64,000 nucleotides of DNA from Nonomuraea endophytica. GTDB taxonomy: Bacteria > Actinomycetota > Actinomycetes > Streptosporangiales > Streptosporangiaceae. The stretch is from positions 124,001 through 188,000 of the forward strand of contig NZ_JACHIN010000018.1 of the NCBI RefSeq assembly GCF_014203235.1, read 5' to 3'. Under the pieces are notes generated by a model. It saw nothing but the letters and a program-made list of their open reading frames with translations. It made no database searches and was not told where the DNA came from. Shown here piece by piece: positions 45,052 through 53,229 of the stretch. The translations under genes and the position numbers were made by a program. Every line of letters starts with the position of its first letter. Position 1 is the stretch's first letter.

Positions 45052-45399
45052 CTATCCCGCCTGGACGGCAGGATGGTCATCGAGGTACGACCTGCCCCAC
45101 GTGTCGAGCAGGCCGACGATGGTCTCCAGGCTCCGGCCCGTGTCCGTGAGCGAGTACTCGACCCTCGGCGGCACCTCGCGGTGGACCATGCGCGCGATGA
45201 TCCCGTCCTCCTCCAGTTCCCGGAGTTGCCGGGTGAGCATGCGCGGGGTGATGCCGCGCATCTCCCGGTGGAGTTCGCCGAACCGGTGCGTGCGCTGGAG
45301 CAACTTGTAGACGATCGCCAGCTTCCAACGGCCGCCGAGGATCTCCATGGCCACCTCGACCATGCAGTTGGCGGGCTTGTCGTGCAACCCCTTGCGCAC
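45052..45399 (-). CDS. HxlR-family regulator
   Basis: 115 residues. Typical CMVEVAMEILGGRWKLAIVYKLL start, wing HRFGELHREMRGITPRMLTRQLRELEEDGII and VEYSLTDTGRSL. A single N-terminal Cys12 matches the redox Cys of HxlR sensors such as HypR/YodB. GTG with GGAGGTCACAG upstream. Divergent from an MFS exporter with an AT-rich spacer, so probably its repressor. Confidence 0.88.
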   Translation of the reverse strand: MRKGLHDKPANCMVEVAMEILGGRWKLAIVYKLLQRTHRFGELHREMRGITPRMLTRQLRELEEDGIIARMVHREVPPRVEYSLTDTGRSLETIVGLLDTWGRSYLDDHPAVQAG

Positions 45400-45483
45400 C
45401 TGTGACCTCCATTCCTATACAAATTGGCACTATGACACATTAAAGACAGTACTTGTAGAATATGTAGCACTCTTACCAGGCTG
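45400..45483. promoter_or_regulatory. AT-rich divergent control region (HxlR/MFS)
   Basis: This 84-bp spacer is far richer in A/T than its surroundings and contains CTATAC, TGTAGAATATGTAG (direct TGTAG repeats four bases apart) and GACAGTACTTGT (imperfect dyad). HxlR operators usually lie in such spacers. No single perfect palindrome stands out. Confidence 0.45.
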
Positions 45484-45489
45484 GTGCCC

Positions 45490-46977
45490 ATGCACCAGGA
45501 CATTCATTCGCCCTCGACCCCGCGCAAGTGGGCAGTCCTCGCCGTCATGTGCGCGAGCCTGTTCCTGGTCGGCATCGACGTGACCGTGCTGCACGTCGCC
45601 CTGCCCAGCCTGTCCAGGGACCTGAAGCCCGGCGCGAGCGCGATGTTGTGGATCGTCGACAGCTACTCGCTCACGCTCGCGGCGATGCTGGTGACGTTCG
45701 GCACCCTGGGAGATCGGCTCGGCCGCAGGCGCATGGTGCTGGCGGGGTTCGCCGTGTTCGGCGTGATTTCAGTCGCGGCGGCGATGGCCCACACGACCGC
45801 CCAGCTCATCGGGGCCAGGGTCCTGCTCGGCGTGGGCGCGGCGATGATCATGGCGTCCACCGTGGCGATCATCCGATCGGTCTTTCCCGACGCCCGTGAG
45901 CGGACGATCGCGCTCGGGGCGTGGACGGCCGCGCACAGCGCGGGCGCCATGCTCGGCCCCGTGCTCGGAGGGCTGCTCCTCGAACACTTCTGGTGGGGTT
46001 CGGTCTTCCTGGTCAATCTGCCCATCGTGGCTGTTGTACTGATCGTCGGTGCCCGGCTCATCCCCGAGTCCAAGGACCCCGCACCGCGCCGCTGGAGCCC
46101 CGCGGACGCCGCGCTGTCGGTCGCCGCTCTCGGCCTCATGGTGTACGGGCTGAAGCACCTGGCCGACGATCCGTCGCCGGCGTCGGCGGTCGCCGGATCG
46201 GCCGGAGTGGCACTGGCGGTGCTCTTCGTGCAGCGCCAGCGCCGAGCCTCGGAACCACTGCTCGATCTGTCCCTGTTCGCCGACCGCCGGGTCAGCGTCG
46301 CGACGGTGAGCGTGCTGGTCTGCTTCGGCGCCAACACGGCGCTGCTGTTCTTCCTCACCCAATGGTTCCAGCTCGTGGACGGGCTGACCCCCTTCCAGGC
46401 CGGTCTGGCGCTCACGCCGCTGGCCGCCGCCAACGCGGTGGGCGCGGCCGGGGCACCGTGGCCGGCGGCCCGCTGGGGACGCCGCACGACCGTGGCCGCG
46501 GCGCTGGCCGCCCTCGGCACGGCACTGGCCGTACTCCCGCTGGCCTTGGGCGGGCCCATCGTGCCCCTCGTACTCGTCGTCGCGGGCGCGTCGGCCGGCG
46601 TGGTGATGACGCTCGGCGCGGATCTGGTGATGTCGGCCGCCAGCGAGGAACGTGCCGGACAGGCGGCCGCCATCCAGGAAACCTCGTTCGAACTGGGCGC
46701 GGGGCTGGGCGTCGCGATCCTCGGCACGGTCGTGTCGGTCGTCTACCGCGCCACGCTGCCCGGCCCGCCGTCCGAGGCCGGCCAATCGCTCGGCTCAACT
46801 GTCGACGGCGCGGCGACCCTCCCTCCCGCCCAGGCGGCCAACCTCCTCCAGGCGGCACACGAGGCATTCCACACCAGCCTGAGCACCGCCCTGACCGCCG
46901 CCGCTGTCGTCCTCTGGCTGACCGCCGCCCTGGCCATGGCTCTGCTCCGAAACACCCCCGCCCACGCTCGCCCATGA
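45490..46977 (+). CDS. MFS drug:H+ antiporter, DHA2 family (14 TM)
   Basis: About 495 residues; motif C-like GAMLGPVLGGLLLEHFWWGSVFLVNLP, motif A GTLGDRLGRRRMVLAG, and the early FLVGIDVTVLHVALPSL typical of QacA/SmvA-type exporters. Fourteen hydrophobic segments. ATG 45490 or GTG 45484 are both possible. Divergent from the HxlR gene, which may de-repress it under electrophile or drug stress. Confidence 0.88.
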   Translation: MHQDIHSPSTPRKWAVLAVMCASLFLVGIDVTVLHVALPSLSRDLKPGASAMLWIVDSYSLTLAAMLVTFGTLGDRLGRRRMVLAGFAVFGVISVAAAMAHTTAQLIGARVLLGVGAAMIMASTVAIIRSVFPDARERTIALGAWTAAHSAGAMLGPVLGGLLLEHFWWGSVFLVNLPIVAVVLIVGARLIPESKDPAPRRWSPADAALSVAALGLMVYGLKHLADDPSPASAVAGSAGVALAVLFVQRQRRASEPLLDLSLFADRRVSVATVSVLVCFGANTALLFFLTQWFQLVDGLTPFQAGLALTPLAAANAVGAAGAPWPAARWGRRTTVAAALAALGTALAVLPLALGGPIVPLVLVVAGASAGVVMTLGADLVMSAASEERAGQAAAIQETSFELGAGLGVAILGTVVSVVYRATLPGPPSEAGQSLGSTVDGAATLPPAQAANLLQAAHEAFHTSLSTALTAAAVVLWLTAALAMALLRNTPAHARP

Positions 46978-46984
46978 ACCTCAA

Positions 46985-47165
46985 CGCGCGCGTCCAGGCC
47001 GGCGCCGCCTCGGCGATCTCGCGCATCCGCTGTCGATGGTCAGGGAGTGTGCCCGGTCGGGGACGTCCATGATGTCGGTGACCGCCGACGAGTGGCGGTA
47101 CCGCTTCAGCGTGGAGCGGGTGATCGCTTCCGGCACCCGCCGGCCGACAACCTGACACCGGTCTG
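46985..47165 (-). pseudogene. Frameshifted C-terminal remnant of an alpha/beta hydrolase
   Basis: On the minus strand VPEAITRSTLKRYRHS and TDIMDVPDRAHSLTIDSG match the final part of alpha/beta hydrolases (catalytic His in AHSL). Directly after DSG the frame is lost and continues one base off as MREIAEAAPAWTRALRF, where intact relatives read DSGWRE; one base is missing at the Trp codon. Nothing of the N-terminal hydrolase is present. The remaining 46978-47279 spacer holds no other gene. Confidence 0.5.
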
Positions 47166-47279
47166 GGCGTCCAGGAACGCTGCGGCTCCTTGCGTGGCCG
47201 GTCTTGGTCACAACGGGCCGACATCGACGCTTACTCTATGTGATTTCTCAACTACTCAGAGTGATGCTAACCTTCCCGC

Positions 47280-48857
47280 GTGAAACAGGGGGGCGTGTGG
47301 TCGACCGCCATCAGACCCGGCGCACTGGGCGAAGCCGACACCTTGCGGGTCGGCCGGATGGCGCAGATCGCTCATGAAGGAAGACAGGGACCACTAGGTC
47401 TGCGGTTCGACCATGTCGGGCTGCTGGTGTTCCCGAGTTCGGTCGAGGCGGCGCTGGCCGGGCAGCCCGTGGTCAGGACGCTGCCCAGCGTCGTGGTCAG
47501 GGAGCGCCTGGCGAGAAGGTATGAGCTGGACGGCCTGGCCGTCACCATCGCCCACCTCGACGTGGGCCATGGCAGGACGCTGGAGCTGTTCCTGGCCACC
47601 GGCTGCCCGGAGGAGATCGCCGACGACGAGCGGTTGCACAACCGGGAGACGCACCTGGCGTTCGAAGCGCCCGCGGCCGGCTTGGAGGTGCTGGAGTCGC
47701 TGCGCGCCGACGGTTACCGCCCCGACGGCGGCGGCTTCAATCCCGCCGAGGGCGCGAACGGGCGCAGCGTCTTCTACTTCAAGGCCGGCGGCGGCGGCGA
47801 CCGCGTGGAGATCGTGGCGGCCGGGCAGGCGCGGGCGGAGCTGGAGCGTCACCTGGGCGCGGGCGAGGAACGCCGCCGCATGCTCGAACTCCTCACCGGC
47901 GCCTGGACGACCCAGGCCCTGCGCACCGCCGCCGAACTCGGCATCGCCGACCGGCTGCTCGGCCGCGACCTCTCCCTCGAAGACCTCGCCGCCACCCTCG
48001 GCTGCCCGGCCGATCGCCTGGCCCGCCTGGTGCGCTACCTCGAACAGCTCGGTGTGGTCGCCAGCTCGGGCGGCCTGGTCACGCTCACCCAGCTGGGCGC
48101 CACGCTCGCGCGCGCGTCCAGCTTCTCCCTGCACGGCGTCGCCTTGCTGTACGGCGGGCTGTTCTACCACAGCTTCGGCCACCTGCCCGGCGCCGTCAGG
48201 AGCGATACCAGCGGCTTCGAGCTGGCCTACGGCACCGCCCCCTTCGACTACCTCGAAGCGCACGCCGAGCAGGCGCGGGTGTTCCAGCTGGCGATGTCCG
48301 ACCAGTGCCGCGACATCTTCGACGCCGTCGCCGCCCGGCTCGACCTGACCGGGATCACCACCGTGACCGACATCGGCGGTGGCTCCGGCGCGCTGCTGGG
48401 CCGGATCCTCGACGCCGCGCCGCACGTGCGGGGCGTGCTGTTCGACACGCCCGCGACCGCCGCCGCCGCGGAGCCGGACCTGATCGCCCGCCACGGCGAC
48501 CGCATCACCACCATCGGCGGCGACCTGTTCAACTGCGTGCCCGGCGGCGACCTGCTCGTGCTCTCGCGCATCCTGCACGACTGGGACGACGACGCCTGCG
48601 CCCGCATCCTGTCGCGCTGCCGCCAGGCCTGCCGCGAGGGCGCCCGCCTGGCCATCGTCGAACGGCTCCTGCCGCAGCAGCCCGACCGGCCGAGCCTGGC
48701 CACCGCCTGGGACGTTCACATGATGGTCAACAACACCGGCGGCCGCGAACGCACCCTGGACGGCTACCGCGACCTGCTGCAGGCGGCCGGGTTCACCCTC
48801 GCCTCCCACACGGGCCTGCCGCTGGAGGCCCACCTGCTGGAGGCGGTCGCGCACTGA
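47280..48857 (+). CDS. VOC domain - O-methyltransferase fusion protein
   Basis: 525 residues. Residues about 40-180 form a VOC/glyoxalase-like domain (LRFDHVGLLVFPSSVEAAL, IAHLDVGHGRTLELFLA). Residues about 195-525 form an SAM O-methyltransferase of the PhzM/polyketide type: dimerisation helices (LLTGAWTTQALRTAAELGIADRLL), SAM motif VTDIGGGSGALLGRIL, and LSRILHDWDDDACARILSRC. GTG has TAACCT six bases upstream and no ribosome site (leaderless). Coupled by TGATG overlap to a PhzS-like monooxygenase, so a methylate-then-hydroxylate tailoring pair is likely. Confidence 0.82.
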   Translation: MKQGGVWSTAIRPGALGEADTLRVGRMAQIAHEGRQGPLGLRFDHVGLLVFPSSVEAALAGQPVVRTLPSVVVRERLARRYELDGLAVTIAHLDVGHGRTLELFLATGCPEEIADDERLHNRETHLAFEAPAAGLEVLESLRADGYRPDGGGFNPAEGANGRSVFYFKAGGGGDRVEIVAAGQARAELERHLGAGEERRRMLELLTGAWTTQALRTAAELGIADRLLGRDLSLEDLAATLGCPADRLARLVRYLEQLGVVASSGGLVTLTQLGATLARASSFSLHGVALLYGGLFYHSFGHLPGAVRSDTSGFELAYGTAPFDYLEAHAEQARVFQLAMSDQCRDIFDAVAARLDLTGITTVTDIGGGSGALLGRILDAAPHVRGVLFDTPATAAAAEPDLIARHGDRITTIGGDLFNCVPGGDLLVLSRILHDWDDDACARILSRCRQACREGARLAIVERLLPQQPDRPSLATAWDVHMMVNNTGGRERTLDGYRDLLQAAGFTLASHTGLPLEAHLLEAVAH

Positions 48858-50077
48858 TGCGGATCCTGATCGCCGGCGCCGGCATCGGCGGCCTGACCGC
48901 CGCGCTCAACCTCCACGCCGTGGGCCTCACCGCCGAACTGGCCGAGGCGAGCACGACGTGCCGGCCGCTCGGCGTCGGCATCAACCTGCTGCCCGCCGCC
49001 GTCGCCGAGCTGTCGCGGCTCGGCCTCGGCGCGGGACTGGCCGCGCTCGGCGTCCCGGTCGCGCGGATGGCCCACTTCGACCGGCACGGCAACCTCATCT
49101 GGCGCCAGCCCCGCACCGGCCAATACTCGGTGCACCGCGGTGAGCTGCAGATGCTGCTGCTGCGCGCCGTCCACGACCGGCTCGGCGCCGCCGCCGTCCG
49201 CTTCGGCACGCTCGTCGAGGGCGTCGAGGGCGTCGAGGGCGTCGAGGGCGTCGGGGACGTCGAGGACGGCGGGCGAACCGTCCGCGTCACCGGCCACGAC
49301 CGCACGTCGGGACAGCCGGTGACCATCGACGCCGACGTGCTCATCGGCGCCGACGGACTGCGCTCGGCCGTGCGCCGCCACCTCCACCCCGGCGAGGGGG
49401 AGCCCCTGGCCTGCGGGATCACGATGTGGCGTGGCATCAGCCCGGCGCCGCCGTACCTGGACGGGCGCACCGTCGCCGTCTACGGCTGCAACGCCCGCGC
49501 CAAGCTCGTCGTCTACCCGATCACCCGCCCCAGCGGCGGCCTGGTCCAGCTCAACTGGGTGGCCGAGGCGCGCGGCCCCGCGCCCGCGCCCGGCCGCGCG
49601 CAGCACGACATCCGCGCCGACCTCGACGCCCGCTTCGCCGGCTGGTCGGTGCCGGGGCTGGACGTCGCCGCCCTGTTCGCCGAGGCGCCCGAGGTGCTCG
49701 AACTCCCCATGACCGACCGCGACCCCCTGCCCGCCTGGGGAACGGGCCCGGTCACCCTGCTGGGCGACGCCGCCCACCCCATGTACCCGATCGGCTCCAA
49801 CGGCGCCTCCCAGGCGATCCTCGACGCCCGGGCGCTGGCCGACGCCCTGTCGAACGTGCGGGATCCGGCCGCCGCGCTGCGCGCGTACGAGGCGGTCCGG
49901 CTCCCGCAGGCCAACGCCGTCGCGGCGGCCTGCCGGGCCATGCCGGCCGACGACATCCTCGCCGTCGTGGCCGCCCGCGCCCCCGCCGGCTTCGGCCACA
50001 TCAGCCAAGTGCTGTCGCGAGGCGAGCTGGCGACGCTGACCAGCGCCTACCACCATACCTCCCACGCCGGCACCTGA
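48857..50077 (+). CDS. FAD-dependent aromatic monooxygenase, PhzS-like
   Basis: 406 residues. GxGxxG MRILIAGAGIGGLTAALNLHA, DG motif VLIGADGLRSAVRRH, and GDAAHPMYPIGSNGASQAILDARAL. Overall pattern resembles PhzS (5-methylphenazine-1-carboxylate monooxygenase) and related salicylate-hydroxylase-like enzymes. ATG overlaps the stop of the methyltransferase gene, paralleling the PhzM-PhzS pair of pyocyanin synthesis; substrate here is unknown and no phenazine core genes are in the window. Contains an in-frame EGV repeat near residue 125. Confidence 0.85.
   Translation: MRILIAGAGIGGLTAALNLHAVGLTAELAEASTTCRPLGVGINLLPAAVAELSRLGLGAGLAALGVPVARMAHFDRHGNLIWRQPRTGQYSVHRGELQMLLLRAVHDRLGAAAVRFGTLVEGVEGVEGVEGVGDVEDGGRTVRVTGHDRTSGQPVTIDADVLIGADGLRSAVRRHLHPGEGEPLACGITMWRGISPAPPYLDGRTVAVYGCNARAKLVVYPITRPSGGLVQLNWVAEARGPAPAPGRAQHDIRADLDARFAGWSVPGLDVAALFAEAPEVLELPMTDRDPLPAWGTGPVTLLGDAAHPMYPIGSNGASQAILDARALADALSNVRDPAAALRAYEAVRLPQANAVAAACRAMPADDILAVVAARAPAGFGHISQVLSRGELATLTSAYHHTSHAGT
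49214..49267 (+). repeat. In-frame 9-bp tandem repeat (GTCGAGGGC)
   Basis: Four perfect copies (49214-49249) and two degenerate ones (GTCGGGGAC, GTCGAGGAC) encode V-E-G repeats within the monooxygenase, in a surface loop between the N-terminal FAD fold and the DG motif. Copy-number slippage would stay in frame. Confidence 0.85.
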
Positions 50078-50090
50078 ACGGCGAGCCGGA

Positions 50091-51023
50091 TCACGACTGC
50101 GCGTAGCGCTCGGTGAGTTCTCGTCCGATCCGGGCGAGTTCGTCGCGTACGGCGCCCGGCTCGACCACTTCGACCATGGCGCCCCAGCCGGCGAGTTGCT
50201 CGGCGATCGCGCGTGGCATGTGCGCGGCCACACGGGCGCGGACGCGTCCGCCAGGTTCTTCGGCGACGACCTCGCAGTGCCGTCCGAAGTGTGAGCGCAG
50301 CACGGGCACGAACGTGGCGTCGATCAGCACCTCCGCGGTGACGAGCGAGCGCCGCCGCTCCATCTGCGCGACGGTGCGCGACCATTCCGCCGCCAGGTCG
50401 AAGTCTTCCGGCCGTTCCGCGGGCAGGTCGGTGATCACCGCTTCGGTCACGCGGTCGACGCGGAAGGTACGCCTGCCCGCGGGCGTGTCCGCGATGAGGT
50501 ACCAGATGCCGTCCTTGTCGACCAGACCCAGCGGGTCGACGAGCCGCTCCTGCCCGGAGTAGGCCAGCCGTACCTTGACTTGGCGCACGACCGCGGCCTG
50601 CAAGGACTCGTGCGGGACGGCATGCTCCCGGTCGGCCTCCCCCCAGCCCGCGGGGTCGGACACGACCGCCTGTGCGGCGGCTTGGGCGTCGGCGCGGAAG
50701 GTCGCGGGCAGCGCGCGGACGAGCTTGCGCAGGGCGGAGGTGAGCTCGGGGGTGGCCGTGCCGGCCCGGCCGAGGAGAAGGAACAGGGCGCGGGTCTCGG
50801 CCGCGTTCAGGCCGCTGAGGTCGGTACGGGCGCCGCCGACGAGCGACCATCCACCGCCCCGGCCCGGCTGGGGGTAGACCGGGATGCCGGCGGCCGACAG
50901 GGACTCCAGGTCGCGGCGGGCGGTGGCCACGGAGGTCTCCAGTTCCGTGGCGAGTTCCGCGGCGGTCACCCGGCCACGGGCTTGAAGCAGCAGCAAGGCT
51001 GCCACGAGACGGTCGGCGCGCAT
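50091..51023 (-). CDS. WYL-domain DeoR-type regulator, copy 1
   Basis: 310 residues. N-terminal HTH (LLLQARGRVTAAELATELETSVATARRDLESLSAAG), a WYL domain with LVDKDGIWYLIADTPAGRRTFRVDRV, and a WCX C-terminal part. ATG at 51023 with GGATGAGGAC upstream. Divergent from a VOC gene, with a 27-bp palindrome in the spacer; likely represses both. Confidence 0.88.
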   Translation of the reverse strand: MRADRLVAALLLLQARGRVTAAELATELETSVATARRDLESLSAAGIPVYPQPGRGGGWSLVGGARTDLSGLNAAETRALFLLLGRAGTATPELTSALRKLVRALPATFRADAQAAAQAVVSDPAGWGEADREHAVPHESLQAAVVRQVKVRLAYSGQERLVDPLGLVDKDGIWYLIADTPAGRRTFRVDRVTEAVITDLPAERPEDFDLAAEWSRTVAQMERRRSLVTAEVLIDATFVPVLRSHFGRHCEVVAEEPGGRVRARVAAHMPRAIAEQLAGWGAMVEVVEPGAVRDELARIGRELTERYAQS

Positions 51024-51040
51024 GTCCTCATCCTGGCAAA

Positions 51041-51067
51041 CAAAGTGCTCAATTGATGAGCACTTTG
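51041..51067. promoter_or_regulatory. 27-bp palindromic operator (11-5-11)
   Basis: Arms CAAAGTGCTCA (51041-51051) and TGAGCACTTTG (51057-51067) are perfectly inverted around ATTGA. The element lies 18 bp upstream of the WYL regulator ATG and 45 bp upstream of the VOC gene. Strong candidate for the WYL protein's binding site. Confidence 0.75.
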
Positions 51068-51111
51068 AGCGGGATGATGGACACACCAACCGCGAGAAAA
51101 GGGAAACGCGC

Positions 51112-51540
51112 ATGTTGCGAGGACTCACCACGACGTCGTTCTACTCGCCTGACCTGGCCGCCACCAAGAGCTGGTACACCGAGTTGTTCGGGATCGCCCC
51201 TTACATGGACACTCCGGCCTACCTGGAGTGGCGTATCGGCGACTACCAGCACGAGTTCGGCGTCATCGACAGTTCCTACGCCGACAGTGAGCTGGCCAGG
51301 ACCCCGTCTCCGGAGGCGGTGGGCCGGCCGGCGGGCGCGGTGGTCTTCTGGCACGTCGACGACGTACCCGCGGCACTGGACCGGCTCGTGGCGATGGGCG
51401 CCAAGGAACACGACGCCCCCCGCGACCGCGGCACCGGCTTCATCACCGCCACCGTGATCGACCCGTGGGGCAACATCCTGGGCCTGATGTACAACCCGCA
51501 CTACCTGGAGGTGCTGAGCTCCATGAAGAGCGGATCGTGA
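51112..51540 (+). CDS. VOC family protein
   Basis: 142 residues, single VOC module pair: GLTTTSFYSPDLAATKSWYTELFGIAPYMD and VVFWHVDDVPAALDRLVAMGA with the C-terminal DPWGNILGLMYNPHY. Small-molecule binding or glyoxalase-like enzyme. ATG preceded by AAAAGGGAAACGCG. Controlled by the divergent WYL regulator, by context. Confidence 0.87.
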   Translation: MLRGLTTTSFYSPDLAATKSWYTELFGIAPYMDTPAYLEWRIGDYQHEFGVIDSSYADSELARTPSPEAVGRPAGAVVFWHVDDVPAALDRLVAMGAKEHDAPRDRGTGFITATVIDPWGNILGLMYNPHYLEVLSSMKSGS

Positions 51541-51583
51541 AGATCGCCGCCTGGCGTGAGTGGCTGAGCCTCGGCGCGCGGGC

Positions 51584-52360
51584 CTACTTCCGCGCGTGGC
51601 GTTTCACCACCACGTCGCCGTAGGTGGTGGAGGCGTGGATGTCGACGCTCTCCTCGGGCGGCGGCCACGCCTCCAGCAGGTTGTGCACGGCGCCGTAGGT
51701 GGAGTCGAGGCTCAGCACGGCCCCGCTGCCTCGCCTGACGCCCACCTCGACCCGCCCCGAGGCCGCGAGCGTCACCGAGCCGCGGGCCACCTCGCCGATC
51801 CTGATGTCGCCGTCCGCGCTGATGATCTCGACGTCGGCGTGGGCCCGCTCGACCACGACCCGGCCACGGGCGGCCGTGACCCGCAGGCTGCCTGCGGCCT
51901 CGCCGAGAAGCAGGTCGCCGCCGCGCATCGTGATGACGGCGGGCCCCTCGACGGAGGCGACGCACACCTCGCCCGATCCGGAATCTACGTCCAGCCCGGC
52001 GGTCTGGTCGAGCCGGATCCCGCCGCGGGCGCTGTGGATCCTGCTCTCCCCGAGCCGGCCATGGCCCCACACCTGACCGGCGGACAGGTCGATCTCGAGG
52101 CCGGAGCCCTCCGGCAGCTGGATCTCCACCTTGACCGCGCCGATGCGGTCCCGCCACCGGTGCGGCGTGTGCACCCTCAGGCGGCCGCCGGCGTACTCCA
52201 CCTCGGTCAGGCCGGCCGCGCCGGCGTCGTCGTCGTTGGCCGGGTCGAGCGGGTTCACCCTGACCCGCGTGTCGGCGCGGCGCTCCGCCACGACCCGAAC
52301 ATCTCCCGCCCCCAGGTCGACCACGGCCTGGATGGGTTTCGGAGTGTCGAAGAAGTTCAC
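51584..52360 (-). CDS. DUF4097-like beta-strand repeat protein
   Basis: 258 residues, mostly regular beta repeats (VWGHGRLGESRIHSARGGIRL, GSGEVCVASVEGPAVITMRGGDLLL, ISADGDIRIGEVARGSVTLAASGRVEV), as in the DUF4097/adhesin-like right-handed helix families. No signal peptide. GTG 52360 has TATAGT seven bases upstream, suggesting a leaderless transcript. Divergent from a TetR gene; such proteins commonly pair with TetR-ABC exporter loci. Confidence 0.78.
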   Translation of the reverse strand: MNFFDTPKPIQAVVDLGAGDVRVVAERRADTRVRVNPLDPANDDDAGAAGLTEVEYAGGRLRVHTPHRWRDRIGAVKVEIQLPEGSGLEIDLSAGQVWGHGRLGESRIHSARGGIRLDQTAGLDVDSGSGEVCVASVEGPAVITMRGGDLLLGEAAGSLRVTAARGRVVVERAHADVEIISADGDIRIGEVARGSVTLAASGRVEVGVRRGSGAVLSLDSTYGAVHNLLEAWPPPEESVDIHASTTYGDVVVKRHARK

Positions 52361-52397
52361 ACTGTGCACTATACGCGATCGCCGTACGCGATGTGCG

Positions 52398-52415
52398 ACT
52401 ATACAGGTGTGTAGT
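52398..52415. promoter_or_regulatory. Candidate TetR operator (ACTATACA-N2-TGTGTAGT)
   Basis: An 18-bp dyad with 7 of 8 complementary pairs in the arms, lying between the DUF4097-like gene and the TetR gene in a locally AT-rich segment that also has TATAGT (52430-52435). Confidence 0.5.
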
Positions 52416-52466
52416 ATGCTTTCTCGGCATATAGTAACCTGCATGACTGAATAGGGATCGGTGGTC

Positions 52467-53168
52467 ATGACCACACCCGCACCCGACTCGGAAGACCTGA
52501 CCGCCCGCGCCCGCATCAGGGACGCGGCCCTGCGGCACTTCGGGGAGCACGGGTTCGAGCGCACCACCCTCAAGGAGATCGCCGACACCGCGGGCGTGTC
52601 CGCAGGGCTGGTCCGCCACCACTTCGGCTCCAAACAGGCGCTGCGCGAGGAGTGCGACGCCTACCTCGCCAAGATTCTCCGCAGGCTCAACGACCAGGCC
52701 AGGGCCGGCGACGTGAGCGCCGCCGACGTCAACTACGTCGCGCTCAGCCGGGCGGCCCTGGGGCCCTACCAGCCGTATCTGGCGCGCGCCCTGACCGAGG
52801 GCTGGGCGGCCCCGGTCTTCGACAGCATGGTCGAGATGGGCGAGCAATGGCTGGCCGAAGCCGAACGTGACCGCCTCGACCCCCCGCTCGCCGACCGCCG
52901 GGTCCGCGCGGCGATCGGGGTGGCGATGGCGCTGGCCGTACCGATTCTGCATCGGCAGTTGTCGCGCACCATCGGCGTCGACCTCATCAGCCCCGAAGGC
53001 GACGACCTGCTCGCCCGCGCGCTGCTCGACATCCGCTCGCACCCCATGCTCACCCCGGAGCAGGCCGCCGCCGCCGTCGACGCCCTCGACAGGCATCGCG
53101 GCAGCGCTCCCTCGCCCGAGCGCGTGGCCGCCCTCCGAACCCACGCCGAGGAGAAAGACGATGCCTGA
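52467..53168 (+). CDS. TetR-family regulator of an ABC exporter
   Basis: 233 residues; HTH ARIRDAALRHFGEHGFERTTLKEIADTAGVSAGLVRHHFGSKQALREEC, and a C-terminal domain of the class found before exporter-of-polyketide-type ABC genes (cf. Rv1219c). ATG 52467 or GTG 52461. Its stop overlaps the ATG of the ATPase remnant (ATGCCTGA), so the operon's translational chain is intact. Confidence 0.87.
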   Translation: MTTPAPDSEDLTARARIRDAALRHFGEHGFERTTLKEIADTAGVSAGLVRHHFGSKQALREECDAYLAKILRRLNDQARAGDVSAADVNYVALSRAALGPYQPYLARALTEGWAAPVFDSMVEMGEQWLAEAERDRLDPPLADRRVRAAIGVAMALAVPILHRQLSRTIGVDLISPEGDDLLARALLDIRSHPMLTPEQAAAAVDALDRHRGSAPSPERVAALRTHAEEKDDA

Positions 53169-53229
53169 CGCCGCCGGGCTGGAGGAACTGTTCCTGCGCC
53201 ACCACGACCGAACCGGAACCCGGAGATGA
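53161..53229 (+). pseudogene. 22-codon remnant of the exporter's ATP-binding subunit
   Basis: The frame MPDAAGLEELFLRHHDRTGT contains LEELFLRHH, the characteristic C-terminus of DrrA-type ATPases that partner this permease family. The start overlaps the TetR stop and the stop overlaps the permease ATG (ATGA), exactly where a full ATPase gene of about 300 codons is expected. An in-frame deletion seems to have removed everything except the first few and last fifteen codons, leaving a coupling mini-ORF. Confidence 0.7.

Noticed and set aside
47047-47283. Plus-strand frame of 78 codons before the VOC-methyltransferase gene
   Set aside because: It is antisense to the hydrolase remnant, with no ribosome site or recognisable motif.
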